Source: Ciona savignyi
Taxonomy: Eukaryota; Chordata; Ascidiacea; Phlebobranchia; Cionidae
Assembly (NCBI GenBank): GCA_000149265.1
Contig: CH003381.1
Coordinates: 350,038-414,037 of the forward strand
Length of the DNA stretch: 64,000 bases
Direction of reading: 5' to 3'
Part shown: positions 1 through 11,464 of the stretch, one piece after another
Position numbering within the stretch: position 1 is the first letter of the stretch
How the letters are laid out: each line of letters begins with the position of its first letter
The notes under the pieces: generated by a model
Databases searched by the model: none
What the model saw: only the letters and a program-made list of their open reading frames with translations
What the model was told of the DNA's origin: nothing
Made by a program: the position numbers and the translations under genes

Positions 1-190
1 AAAAATATGTTGGTCTAAATAAGTGGCTTAAAGGGTTAAACAAACAATGTCTCAATCGTATTCACCACACTGTAAAAGCTGTATAATCCAACTGTTCCTC
101 CTTGCATTACTGGCTCAAGTTTTTTAATTAAAAATATAAAAAATAAGAAACATTTTGTATAAAAAGCATCTTCCCAATTGACATCTCCAG

Positions 191-3100
191 CAGAATATGA
201 ATGAGCGAAAGAACCCGGTCGTCATATGGAGTCTCTTCAACTGCCTTACCACTGTCTTTAAACTGCAGCCGGATAAAGTCAATGATTTATGGTCTTCCAT
301 TGGTAATAAAGTGTTAAAAATATTGCGTTGTGTCTTATTATATTATTAATGGTGATTTATGGCTTTCCATTTCTATTAGCTTATGTACTAGAATAATTTT
401 CACTTAATAAGGTATTTGGCTTAAAACCTTGTAATCCCACTGGTAAGAACCCCATGATGCCATTCATCACACGGCATGAAATATTATCGAAGATACCGGT
501 AGCACTTTTCTCTAGGTCTGAGTTAAACATATTACATATAACACTAAATATTATTGTTACCAAACAGGTTCAGTTACCATATAAATTAAGGCAAGTTTAT
601 GTGAAATATAAATTAACTTTTAATAAAAAAGTTAGAAAATGCGTCCAAAATTGTGTCCAACTCCAGTTTTGCTTACCGGCATCATCTGAACAATATTGAA
701 GAAATCTGTATATTTCAGTATCTGCCGACTTCATACTCTTAGCAATGAAGTTTAAAAGTCAAACTGCTGGAAATGAGAGGTTGGTAGGTCAATAAATGAC
801 TGTCTTCCTAGTAGTGACAGCACATTATATAGTAGCAGTTGATTAGTTTCGCCATAATGTTCTCTTGATTGGCTTGTATGGATTGTTGACCTGTCTGCTG
901 AGGGTAATGGGATTAAAACCAGCCACAAGCTATTAAGGTCATGCTGCATGATTCAACCAGTTCTTCCAGGTTCAATCAATCGATCTGCGGGTTTCTAACA
1001 TCGGTTTCAACTTTGTTTCTGCAACTAACGGAAAACTACGAGGAAGTTGCGCAATCAATGTTGCAAATGGGCTTCTCAATGCTAACAGGTATTTTTTTAA
1101 AAACCGATATTCGAACCGGTAGTCTTATCTGCGCTAATATATAAGTCTTATCTGTGCTAACATACAGTCGCACCACCTATCAATATTCCCAGGTTTGCCA
1201 GCCGAATTGCATCATCACTTACTATCCCCACCAAGTGGCAGCATAGATATCAGCAAACAAGTTGCAACGATCGTTTTGCTCTCAATATTTACCTGGGACA
1301 GAAACTGGTGAATTTTCCTTCCATGTTACTTTAAATTTCCTTGTCTATGTTATGGAAACTGGTTATGATACATGTTCATCAAAACATCTCGTGCTTTCAG
1401 TCAGGTTATCGGAATTATTACCATATCATGATATGGACATTATATACTTTTTTCTATTAATAGGATCGATAGAATATTCATGTTTATCCCTGTAAACCGA
1501 AAAAACCAAGAGGGTTAACACATGGGTAATCGTTATATCACCTCGCACCCACCATCGGTTTACCAGGGCTATTGCAGTGTGTTCTTTATGATACACACGG
1601 TTCTTTAATTTAGTAGAACCCATTAATCCACTGGTTTTATGCAATGTCTCAAGGACACAACTGACTAGCTAGCAACCAGTTTCGAATCTGTAACACTTCA
1701 GTTGAAAAGCATCGAACTAAGCACCAGACTAAACGGTCGGACTTGATATCAGTTAATTTGTTCTGATATTATTGTTCTGTGGTCCACCATGCTGGCAGTT
1801 GGATCAAAACCACCTGCTGAATGGTGGATTGGGTCCTTGAGTGATTCACTTCACGGACATCATGAAGAATTTCTGTGTGATCACTAATTACGCCTTCTGC
1901 AATTTCCAAACTAATAAACACAAATACTTCTTTCCCCACTAGCCCAATAGATTGCTCCACAGTACACAGCTGCATAAGACAACTAATATCACATAAAGCT
2001 ATATTCCCCACCTATCCAATCTTTGCTTCCAAACTCCTTTTATTCCTCACCCTGGTAAGTTTGCTTGCTTCTCCATACAAATTAATAAATTTAATTGTAC
2101 ACATGTTTTAACGTCTGTGTATTTTTCTTGGTTTCTAATTTTTTATTGATTTTTATTTGTTTTCATTGTAAAAAAATTTACTTAAACTAAAATTTTCTAA
2201 ATTGAAAATTATATCAATGCGGCTCCTGGCTAGTCTGACTGCATATCTTATACTGTTTATTACTGCATAACTTATACTGTCTTCTGTAAGCTGAAATGTT
2301 GTTGGTTCTAAACCAACTGCTGGCAACAACAGTTGTGCCGTGTGTATAGGTTGAACTAAAATGGTAGAAACAATTCTAAATCATCTACAACACATTACAA
2401 TCACTTATTTTGGGCCTTAGGTAATGTTGACATTTCTTTAATAACACATCAACAATTGTCTGATCTATTGGGTTAAAAAATATATCTATTGATAACAATA
2501 AACTTAAATATTTATATTTTGTTCCTTCAGATTTGCAAAAAAGAAGATAATAAAATGGGTAGGTGATTTTAAAAGACTTTGGCTTAATGCTATTGTTTAA
2601 TAATAAAAGGCGGAATTAATAAACAATTGAAAATAAATACGGTTTAGCTAAAGCTACTTCAGTAAGCCTTAGCACCATTAAGGTTGAGTAGAGATTCAAA
2701 AAAATAGTTTTTGCTATATACTTGAACTGAAGACTTTTTATGTATATTTAGTCCGATATTTTTCCCCAGACCTCCCTTTACCTCTTGTGCACCACCTGGT
2801 GGAGAAAAAAGCAATATATTTCCCACACCCGATGGCAGTAGCAACCCTACTCCAGGAATCTGACTCAGTGATACCAAGTGACATTAAGGCGAAAGTGGTG
2901 GGTTATTTTGGACAAATTGATATATATATAATATGGGAAACAGGATAGAATATGAAATACACATTTATTAAGGCGACGCCAAAAGAACCTAGTAAAAACA
3001 CACAACTAGCAAGCAGTTGGTTTCTATCTTTCAACCTTCTGCTAATGGCCGGCATGTGATCCCTGAGCTGTACAAGATATCTAAGTAATTACATGATGTT

Positions 3101-6100
3101 ACTGCATTTGCATGTTTCTTATATTCCACAAGCTGTTCCGATGCACTGGTTTTCGGACTTCCTCACCATAGGTGGTATCTTGTCCATTACCAACTTTGTT
3201 GACTCTCAAACCTTGCACGAGGTCACAACTTGCAACCTTCTTAATGATGGTCTTAACCGACTAAGCCGATCGGTCATGCTAAATTTTTAACCAACACCAA
3301 ATGCAACAAACATGTAGAGACTGGTACTAAACCAACAGCCTAAAGGTGGCGGCTTAAAATCTTTCGTCCTTCCACTCACAGGAATAACATAAGCATCTTC
3401 TTCACATAGCTTCTACGAAAACATAGCTTCTACAATTCCCAAATTAAAACTTTGTATACGAGTGTTGGTAACATATGCTCCTTTTGTATAAACACAAGGT
3501 GATGTGCCCCCTCTTACCCGCCACTTCACCCCCCAGGTTCTAAAGTGGATATCACAAGCGGACCATCAAGACCCCTACCCCCCATCCTTGCGGGTTTTAG
3601 TGGAAGTGAGTCAAGTCAGTTCCGAAGCCGCAAATGTTATCACGGTGAGTTCAATATAATTATTCTTCCTTTAGCTATGTATTCTTGTAGGATGGGGTTA
3701 CTCATTATCTGTTGGGGGGTGGTAAGAGGGATGTTCTTACACCTAGCTATTTATACACAGGTCCTCAATGTTTTACTTCGTGCACACAGTCGAGTCAACA
3801 CAGCTATTATATTAAATATGATGTAGATATTATTTATTTTTCATTTATTTAAGCCACTGGGTTTATGCTATGTCCACTATTTACCTAGACAAAAACACTA
3901 CCGACTAGCTTGCAGCAGGTTTTAATCACACAAACCTTTCAGTTGACAGTCTAACGTACTACCATATAAGCTCACATGACATACTGAACAAAACCTGTAA
4001 CAACTGTTTGACATTTTTCCTAAAACCAGGTTAAAGGCAAAATAAAAACATTGTTTTCACAGTTCATCATTTTGATGTCATTTTCTAGAATGCATTGCTG
4101 AAATCAACCAACCAATCAGACGCTGGAAAACTTTTCTTTGTTCTCAGCCAAGCGATTGTGACATCAGCAGATTGGAAAAATAACAATGAGTCACAATCAG
4201 CGATTGTTAAAGGAATAATTGAAATTCTTCCGAATTTAGTCGACAATTATTTAACGCTGGATTTCATTAAAAGTGGTATGTAGATTTTTGTGATAATATC
4301 CACACTTTTGGTTATTATAGTTCTCATTTTGAAAAATGGGACACATATTGTTTTTGTCCGTTTTTCTTTTTTTTTTCTTTTTTTTTTTCGTCAAAGGTTT
4401 GACTGGCATGGCATGTCGCCCCGACATCTACCAGAAGGAATAATGGAATCGTAATGAAACTTAGCCATTTGTTAGACAACATGGTCTAGATATGCAGAAA
4501 CAAAAATTTTGGTTAATAAATCAAGGGGAATTCCCCTGGGAGGTTAAAAACCAAAACGGTATTTTTTATGAAAAAATTAGTTTTTTTGGCATAGCGCTTG
4601 AACGGCTTCTCAAATTTGAATCAGATTTGGTGAAAAGTAAGTGTATTAGTCACTGATTTAGCACTTAGAAGAAATAAAAAAATTTACCTAGGAAAATACC
4701 CTAAAAAATTTAATTTTGTACTGAAATCATGATTGTGACAGGCATGCCATGTCGCCCGAACATCTACCAGAAGGAGTAATGGGATCGCAATGAAATTTGG
4801 CCATTCGTTAGACAACATGGTCTAGATATGCAGAAACCAAAATTTTGGGTAATGAATCTAGGAGAATTCCCCTAGGACGTTAAAAACAAAAACGCTATTT
4901 TTTTCTTAAAAAATTAGCCTTTTTTGGGCATAGCGCTTAAACGGCTGTTACAATTTGAATCAGATTTTGTGTAATGTAAGTGCATTTGTCACTGATTTAA
5001 CACTTAGAAGAAATAATAAAATTACCTAGGGAAATACCCTAAAAAATAGGATATGTTCTCAAATCATGATTGTGACAAGCATGTCATGTCGCCCCGATAT
5101 CTATCAAAAGCAGTAATGAAATCGCAATGAAAATTGGACATTTGTAAGACAACATGGGTTTAGATATGCAGAAACCAAAATTTTGGGTAATGAATCCAGG
5201 GGAATTCCCTTGAGACGTTAAAAACCAAAACGTTTTTTTTTTAAATAAATTAGCTTTTTGGAGCATAGCGCTTGAATGGCTGCTCCAATTTTGATCAGAT
5301 TCGGTGAAATGTTAGACCATTAGACACTCTGTGCCAATTAAAAAAAAACATTTACTTAGGGTAATTTCCTTGAAAACGAAGATATGTTCTTGAATTACGA
5401 TTGTAACAGGCATGCCATAGCGCACTGACATCTTCAATAAGCAGTCTTCAAATCAAATTAAAACTTTAAGAACTGTTACATAGCATGAGTCACTAATAAA
5501 TACAGAAACTTATCTACTAAACCCAGGGAATTTCCTGAAACCATGAAAAAATAAATCGGGCTGTTTTGGGAATTTAGCTTCATTTCACTAGAGCGCTTGA
5601 ACAGCAGCTTAATTTAAAAATATTGTGGTAAAATGTTCGTAAATTTAAGACGTTTATCTATTATTTAACTGCACATGGAAAATAAGTTTGTTTGGTTAAC
5701 TATGGGACCCATGCGTTTATGCTCACAGTAACAAACTACAACATCGGTGTATAAAATACAAAATGTGGTTAGGGACCCTGTAGCATGAATATATGGCATG
5801 CAACATTGGTTTTACAAATAGTGGTGGTTAATTTTTAAGTCATTTAGGTTGCATAGAAATGTTGCTGGTTTTAGTTACACCGGCATAATATACCTTGCAC
5901 CAAACCTAGATAACAATAAACAAATTAAGATTAATGTGTATATTCTTATTTTTTTGTATGAAGCTTTCTCAATTGCAGAAAACTGCCAATCACAAAGAGA
6001 TTTACCAAGCAGTTTTTATATTGTTTTAAATAAAGTGTCATTCCTTTTGCATGGTCAAATTTTGCTTGCAGTAACTAATTTAAAGTACCCTGCAAGAGCG

Positions 6101-9100
6101 CAACAACACAATATAGTTTGTGGTCCGCATAACATCTTCCACCACAGCACCCACTCTCATCAACGCCCACCTCTTCAAGCTGCTCAACCTTCTCACACAA
6201 ACCCCCCACCCGGCCGTGCTGCAACACAAGATTATAAGAAAATGTAACTACGTGTTTTTGTTCATTTTTCCTTTCCTAGACTCGTTTTTTTTGTGGCCTT
6301 GGACAAGGTGCATTGCTTAAATCCATTAAAAACTATTGAACAGTGTTAAAAACCTATATATTAAAGAGTTAATCAAGAAACTATCTCTTTCATATACAGC
6401 TTTTCAAAAACACTTTGGTAACTTGACTTTGCACACATGGTATTCTGACAAATGCATGAGTCACAACAAATGCTTTTCTATCCCTGCTTACTTTTAGTCA
6501 AGATTTTAATTTTATTAACTTTTAATTTAAGTTTTCTGTCCAATTTTTTTTTAATTTGGTTAATGTAAGGTTTAATGGCCACATTTTTCCCTCCCTTATT
6601 CCATGTGTAACTACTGACATGTTTTAACTACTGTAGTTTTGGAGTTTTATCCTGCATTCCTAAAATAAGTATGTCATTCTTTTTAATGTAATGAAGCCCC
6701 CCACCCCACCTCCATCCAAACGTGACTTATAAAGTATCAGATCTTCTATTTAAATGTACAACTTTGTTAGCTTTAAAATTTTATTCCAGTGGTGTCAATC
6801 GTAATCTTTGCTGTCCGGTCGGATGATTGCACCATAGATGATGTCATAATAGCCACTATGATAGAATATATCAGTGTACTGCTTAAGGGCGAGGAGGGCT
6901 CTGTGACAAGTAAGATGGCTTAATGCTGATGTTTAACTGAACAATTGAAAATAAATACGGTTTAGCTGAAGCTACTTTAGTAAGCCTTAGCGCCATTAAG
7001 TTTGATTATAGATTCAAAAAAATTCTACTTACATATATCTGCAATTTAGTTTTTGCCATTTACTTGTATTCAATGTAGCAATTTTGTGTTATCGGCTTAG
7101 ACCATCAATCCGAAAATTGCTGATTTAAAACCAAACACTTGTAACCAGGCGTGCCTTTGAGCAACACACTGAACAGTTATTGCTTCAAAATTGTCAAATG
7201 TTTTTAGGTATTCTGACGATTGTTGGTATTAGAATGTCCCCCTGTATTTTTTTCCTACCTGGGGATAGACATAAGTACTTTGAATATTCGAAACCCACAT
7301 ATCGCTTCATAGAATGGAGTCTCATCATGTCCAACCCCGAGTTCATACCCACCTTTCATTTGTTGATCCATCGGCCAATCACGAGCGAGAAGTGTGGTCA
7401 TGTGACATCTCAAGCGCTGTCACTCATCGCCACCATGCTAACCATCCGTGGGAAGGTTCGATTTAATCACAAAATTATAATTTTACGTTTTGTGATATAA
7501 CCATAGGATAGGATAATTATGTTTATCTGTGAATCGAAAATTGTAAGCGCCGTTATCACACTTGCAATTGTCAGATTACCTTGCGCCCACCATCGAGTTA
7601 CGGAAGCTACGGGTGACTAGTTTCGAACCTGCAACACTTTGGCTTAAAGTCGGCGCACCAACCCATTAAGCTAATCAGTCGAACAAACCAGATACTTATT
7701 GGTAGTCCCAGAGATGGGTAAACTTTAGCTGTAGTCATCCAAATACTTTTTGTCCAGTCGTATTGCTGTAGATCAGCTCTTAGTTATGGTTGAAAATTAT
7801 GAATGACGGATTTTCTATGTACTGATACTATATCAAAGTGATTAGCCCTGAAATTACTGCAGTCTAAGTAATAAATAATAATCTATATCATCAATTTTTA
7901 CTTATTTAAGTATTTAAGTTTGGTTTCACAGCAACTCTTTATGATCCTATACATATCCAAGCAACTATATGCATTATCCTATACATCAGATGGTGGAAAA
8001 ACACAGGGGATTTTTTTAACTTACGGGTTCGTAGGAATAAGCAGTTTGTTGTATACGATAATGATATTGTTCAGTTTTTGATCAATCTATTAATTCACTG
8101 GTTACAGACAAAGTCTGCTACTTCATTTTCCAAGGACTCGATGGATTATCTTGTGCCTGGTTTTGATCCTACAACATCTTAACTGACTGGGATGCGCTAC
8201 CATTTAACAAAACATCTCATTTTCTTTTCCATCCAGGTAAATCAAACCATCCAAATTGAAGTGAAGCGTCTGATGGAGTTGATCCATGTCAAATCCCACC
8301 ATAAAGTGCAAGGTAAGGTTGGATGAGGTAAATCCTGCGCAACTAATCTCGATCCTCAGTGTATTCTAACTAACCCCCAGAGTTGAACATAAGTCCTCTC
8401 ATTATTGTACTGAAGTTGGAGTGAATATTCTTTGTCCGACCGGTTAGTCTGGTGGTTTAGTACGACGCCTTTAAACCGAAAGTTTGCAGGTTCGAAACTG
8501 GTCGCTAGCTAGTCGGTTGTGTCCTTGTGCAAAACACTTAATGGACATTGTCTAAACACAGCAGATTAATGGGTTCTACTAAATTGAAAGAATGTGTCAA
8601 TCATACACAACACACTGCAATTGCTCTGGTAACCCTACGGTGGGCGCGAGGTGATCTGACGATTGCTTGTGTGTTAACCCTTTTGGTTTTCCCATTTACG
8701 GGGATAAACATTAATATCCAATTAAAAAAATCTCCTTTTATCACCATATATAGGAAAATGCAAGGGAGTCGTAACACATTGGCAATTGTCAGATTACCTC
8801 ATGCTCACTGTCTGGTTACCAAAGCAAATGCAGTTCATTGTATATACTCGAGAACATTACTTCAGCTTTAGTAAAGCTCATAAATCCACTAGAATTGATG
8901 GGCTCCGTCTGTTTAGTGCCTTGACAACAGCTTAGATCCATACCACATTGTTTTTGCTGCCTGTAGACCGTAGACACTCTTAAGAATTTAGCTATAAGAA
9001 TGAAAAAGTAATATTCGCCACAATAAAATCCCCAGCTTCAACCTTCCACCTATGGAGTGAAGTATTTCGATGGAAAATTCGACCCGAGCTCCTGTTTCTA

Positions 9101-9672
9101 TCTCCACCCAGTGGTGATCGTAGGAGTTTCCATGACCAGACGAGCGTGAGGCTGGCGCCACTCAACCATGACATCTTTATGAAGATCTGGATGTTGGCTC
9201 TTAATTCATCCGCACAGGTATTTAAATATTACTGTTTCCGTAACGTTCCCAGTCAAACCAGTCGTTAGCTAATCGGTTGTGATCTTTACAAGGTGCTTAA
9301 TGAATGTCACCTAACCTAATGAATTAATGAATTGAACTGCAATCATATACAACATAGCCTGAGTGTATGGGTAAGATAATTTGTCGACTGACGTTTTAGC
9401 ACCCCCTGCGTTCTTCCATTCACGGGAGCAAGCCTAAATATTATGTTCTAAAATCGTTGCTCACCCCTCAGCCCTATCCACTGCTTAAACTCCACTCCCT
9501 TCGTTGCATCCTCGCCATGATGACGTATGTACGTGACGTCATCAGTGACGTAGATTGGATTACCAGTTTGATGACGTCACCGTGGCTCGCGTTGGCAGTC
9601 AATTTCAGCTTAGATGAAGGCGATGACGTCACGGAATGTTGCAGAGCGATCCAAACATTCAAAGTTCAATAA
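191..9672 (+). CDS. 3' part of a multi-exon gene for a large, mainly alpha-helical protein (not recognised)
   Basis: Thirteen candidate exons run to a stop at 9670-9672: 191-302, 970-1088, 1193-about 1307, 1753-1876, 2770-2901, 3133-3171, 3537-3644, 4120-4275, 6790-6909, 7208-7455, 8237-8312, 9036-9217, 9471-9672. Phases agree from 1753 to the end (1, 1, 1, 1, 1, 1, 0, 1, 0). They do not agree between 302 and 970 or between 1307 and 1753, so at least one exon or border there is missed or wrong. The roughly 540 residues are rich in L, I, V with regular amphipathic spacing, for example FLSPPSGDRRSF and LKLHSLRCILAM. There is no signal peptide, cysteine pattern or catalytic motif. This fits a HEAT/ARM-like helical repeat protein. 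Focadhesin is a weak guess only. The 5' end lies outside the window. Confidence 0.6.
1462..1743 (-). mobile_element. tRNA-derived SINE, near full length
   Basis: Reverse-strand copy of the family described at 8434-8719. It has the head 'gtccgaccgtttagtctgg' at its 5' end, a B-box-like 'gattcgaaac', the middle 'gggttctactaaatta' and the tail 'aaacatgaatattc'. It lies in an intron. Confidence 0.7.
2576..2735. repeat. Intronic dispersed repeat, copy 1
   Basis: This stretch matches 6912-7075 closely, sharing 'caattgaaaataaatacgg' and 'gtaagccttagc'. Both copies lie in introns of the same helical-protein gene. No terminal inverted repeats were recognised. Confidence 0.6.
3850..3978 (-). mobile_element. 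Decayed SINE head
   Basis: Only the tRNA-like half and adjacent body remain ('gcaggttttaatcacac', 'cgactagcttg'). Diverged copy in an intron. Confidence 0.4.
4396..5650. repeat. Tandem repeat of about 335 bp, four units, in an intron
   Basis: Unit starts marked by 'gcatg-catgtcgcc' are near 4402, 4740, 5078 and 5408. Each unit carries an A-rich 'attttgg' patch, a palindromic 'aattcccct' patch and a 'catagcgcttgaa' patch in the same order. Units 1 to 3 are close to each other and unit 4 is clearly diverged and shorter. The array fills half of the 2.5-kb intron 4276-6789. The rest of that intron shows no gene I can support. Confidence 0.75.
6912..7075. repeat. Intronic dispersed repeat, copy 2
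   Basis: This is the partner of 2576-2735. It begins immediately after the splice donor of the exon ending at 6909. It has lost a short A-rich segment relative to copy 1 and carries an extra segment around 7020-7050. Confidence 0.6.
7503..7684 (-). mobile_element. tRNA-derived SINE with internal deletion
   Basis: Tail ('ataggataattatgttta') and head ('gcaggttcgaaactag' on the reverse strand) are both recognisable, but the central 'gttctactaaattga' part is gone. It lies directly after the exon ending at 7455. Confidence 0.6.
8434..8719 (+). mobile_element. tRNA-derived SINE, best-preserved copy
   Basis: Begins 'gtccgaccggttagtctgg'. A tRNA-type A box lies at 8445-8455 (tagtctggtgg) and a B box at 8489-8498 (ggttcgaaac), the internal RNA polymerase III promoter arrangement. 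A shared body follows ('ctagtcggttgtgtcc', 'aatgggttctactaaattga', 'acacaacacactgcaat') with the tail 'ggggataaacattaatatcc'. At least ten other copies or fragments occur here in both orientations, all in introns or intergenic DNA. Confidence 0.8.
9250..9446 (+). mobile_element. 5'-truncated SINE
   Basis: Lacks most of the tRNA-like head. It keeps 'ccagtcgttagctaatcgg', the central 'gaattgaactgcaatcatac' and the tail 'cattcacgggagcaagcc'. It fills most of the intron 9218-9470. Confidence 0.55.
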
Positions 9673-9673
9673 A
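9668..9673 (+). terminator. AATAAA hexamer overlapping the stop codon
   Basis: The stop TAA (9670-9672) sits inside AATAAA (9668-9673). A second AATAAA is at 9792-9797. The second is the more likely polyadenylation signal because it leaves a normal short 3'UTR of about 140 nt, but either could work. Confidence 0.4.
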
Positions 9674-9791
9674 AGATGAAACCCAACAACTTTGTTTGTT
9701 TGTTTAAAGTTAATCTATACGACGTATGATATAACTCCAAATTGTTCACGGTTAAATAATCGCGTTTTGTCCATTGCCGTTGAAATTTTCA

Positions 9792-9797
9792 AATAAA
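9792..9797 (+). terminator. Probable poly(A) signal of the first gene
   Basis: AATAAA lies 120 nt after the stop codon of the upstream gene, followed by a T/G-rich stretch ('ttttgtgcg', 'ttgtttag'), as expected for a cleavage/polyadenylation site. Confidence 0.5.
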
Positions 9798-11106
9798 AGA
9801 TTTTGTGCGAAAATATCACATTGTTTAGTGAAGAGTTTTATTTTATGACGAATTGTCCATCCCATGTGATATTGTTATTCCTTATTGACGTCTTCTGTTA
9901 ACTGACGATGGATGGATGTGTACGGATGGGGAAATTGCTTTGAAGGATTTATCCAGGGTTACCGTTTGATAACTCGCGCCCACGGTCACGCTATTGCAAT
10001 GTAGTCTAATGTGTATTAATAAGACAACGCTAGCTTGCTATTTTAAGTTAGACGATAGCTGATAAGTGTCTTGCCAAAGGACACGACCAACTGAAAACCG
10101 ATCGGTTGCGATTCTACAACCGCATTACTTGTTGGGTAAAAGGCAACGCTCTTGCCATCTAACCTATTCTGCAGGTTGATACGTTTCTATCGATTTCATT
10201 TGATAATTCATTGAAATACCTACTTGGGAAAAATTAGCACGGTTTTTGTCAGATTACCTTGTGCTCACTATCGGTTTACTGGGGAGATTTAGTCTTTGAA
10301 TTTCGGTGGCAATATTGCTTTATTATTTAACATTTGCTTTATTAATAAAGCCTTAAAACTATAATTCATTCTTGTTTAGTCTTAGTACGTTTTAATTACA
10401 TTTTACGAGTTATGCAGAGCGAAATTAGAATTGTATACCTGGTTATTCGATTAATATAAGGACACCTGCAAATTATAATAGGTTTGTTTAAGTATTTTAA
10501 GCGGTGGTTTGCTTTGTTGAAGTGTTATTTTAGGAAACATCTAACGAGACGTCTCTTTTAAACTCTGGCAAGTATTTGCTGACTAACGGTAGCTTTACCT
10601 TTGGCCCAGAAACGTATATCCCGCAAATACAAACACAATACAAGGTGTGGCTGGTCATTTTTAAACCTCGCATTCACTCCCGCAAATAAACGAAGTTTAT
10701 TTAAACACGAACAATAGGGAAGGGATGGGATGCGGTTTTATCCGCGTGGGCGAGGTTTTCTAAACATTTAGATTGCAGATGACGTTTTATTCAAACCAAC
10801 ACCTTTTTCTTAACATTATGAAATAGTAAGATAAAATATGTTTTTTTATTAAAAATACCGCAGTGCCGTCCGTTAACTTTAACAGATTCTTCTTCGTCGT
10901 TTTACATGACTCGGTTGCCATGGCATTCGTGTGGTTTGCAGATCAATCATTTGGTCATTGTCCATTTGTGCGTTTTAATACCTCGCGAGACCTTCTTTGT
11001 TCTGATGTTGCGCAATATTTGCTTGAGTTCATCGACAGAAAAAGTGGGTGTTGGAGGAAAAGTACAGAATATGTTACCCTTTTTTAATTTCTTACATTGA
11101 AAACTA

Positions 11107-11214
11107 GATAGCTCCGGTAATGGGGCGGTGCGCGAGATATAATATGACGATTGCCTGTGTGTTAACGCTCCTTGCGTTTTCCTATTCACAAGAATAAACA
11201 TAATTATCCTATTC
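11107..11214 (+). mobile_element. SINE 3' fragment interrupted at its tail
   Basis: The pieces 'gctccggtaatgggg', 'tgacgattgcctgtgtgtta' and 'aataaacataattatcc' match the 3' half of the SINE family. The copy stops where the hAT-like element at 11215 begins. Confidence 0.55.
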
Positions 11215-11464
11215 CAGGGTTCGTTAACCTTTTGCACATAAAGCGACATTTTAACCGTTATTCCACAAAATAAAAATCACTGGGAGTCGCAAAACTAATA
11301 TAATTTTCGCAATAAAAGAAAAACAACACTGTATGAGATAGAGACGCGCGTGTTCTTCTGTTTGGTACACTTCTACATGGGTATTAATTTATTAAGCGCT
11401 CGCGACAGCAGCAATAGAATAAAGAGTTGCGTGCGTCTCCGGAGCAGCAGGTTGCCGACCCCTG
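11215..11464. mobile_element. hAT-type MITE, about 250 bp
   Basis: The left end 'cagggttcgttaacctttt' and the inverted right end 'caggggtcggcaacctg' are imperfect terminal inverted repeats of hAT type. Flanks are tcctattc on the left and tcctatct on the right, an 8-bp duplication matching at 6 of 8 positions. No transposase is encoded. Confidence 0.6.

Noticed and set aside
454-699. 81-codon frame as a missing exon between 302 and 970
   Set aside because: No acceptor/donor pair gives the phase needed by the neighbouring exons, and the sequence is not protein-like.
5849-6247. 132-codon open frame on the plus strand
   Set aside because: Inside a large intron of a gene with matching phases on both sides; contains a low-complexity end and no family features.
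8434-8510. A tRNA gene
   Set aside because: A and B boxes are present, but the sequence lacks a complete cloverleaf with paired acceptor stem and is followed by the SINE body; it is the SINE head.
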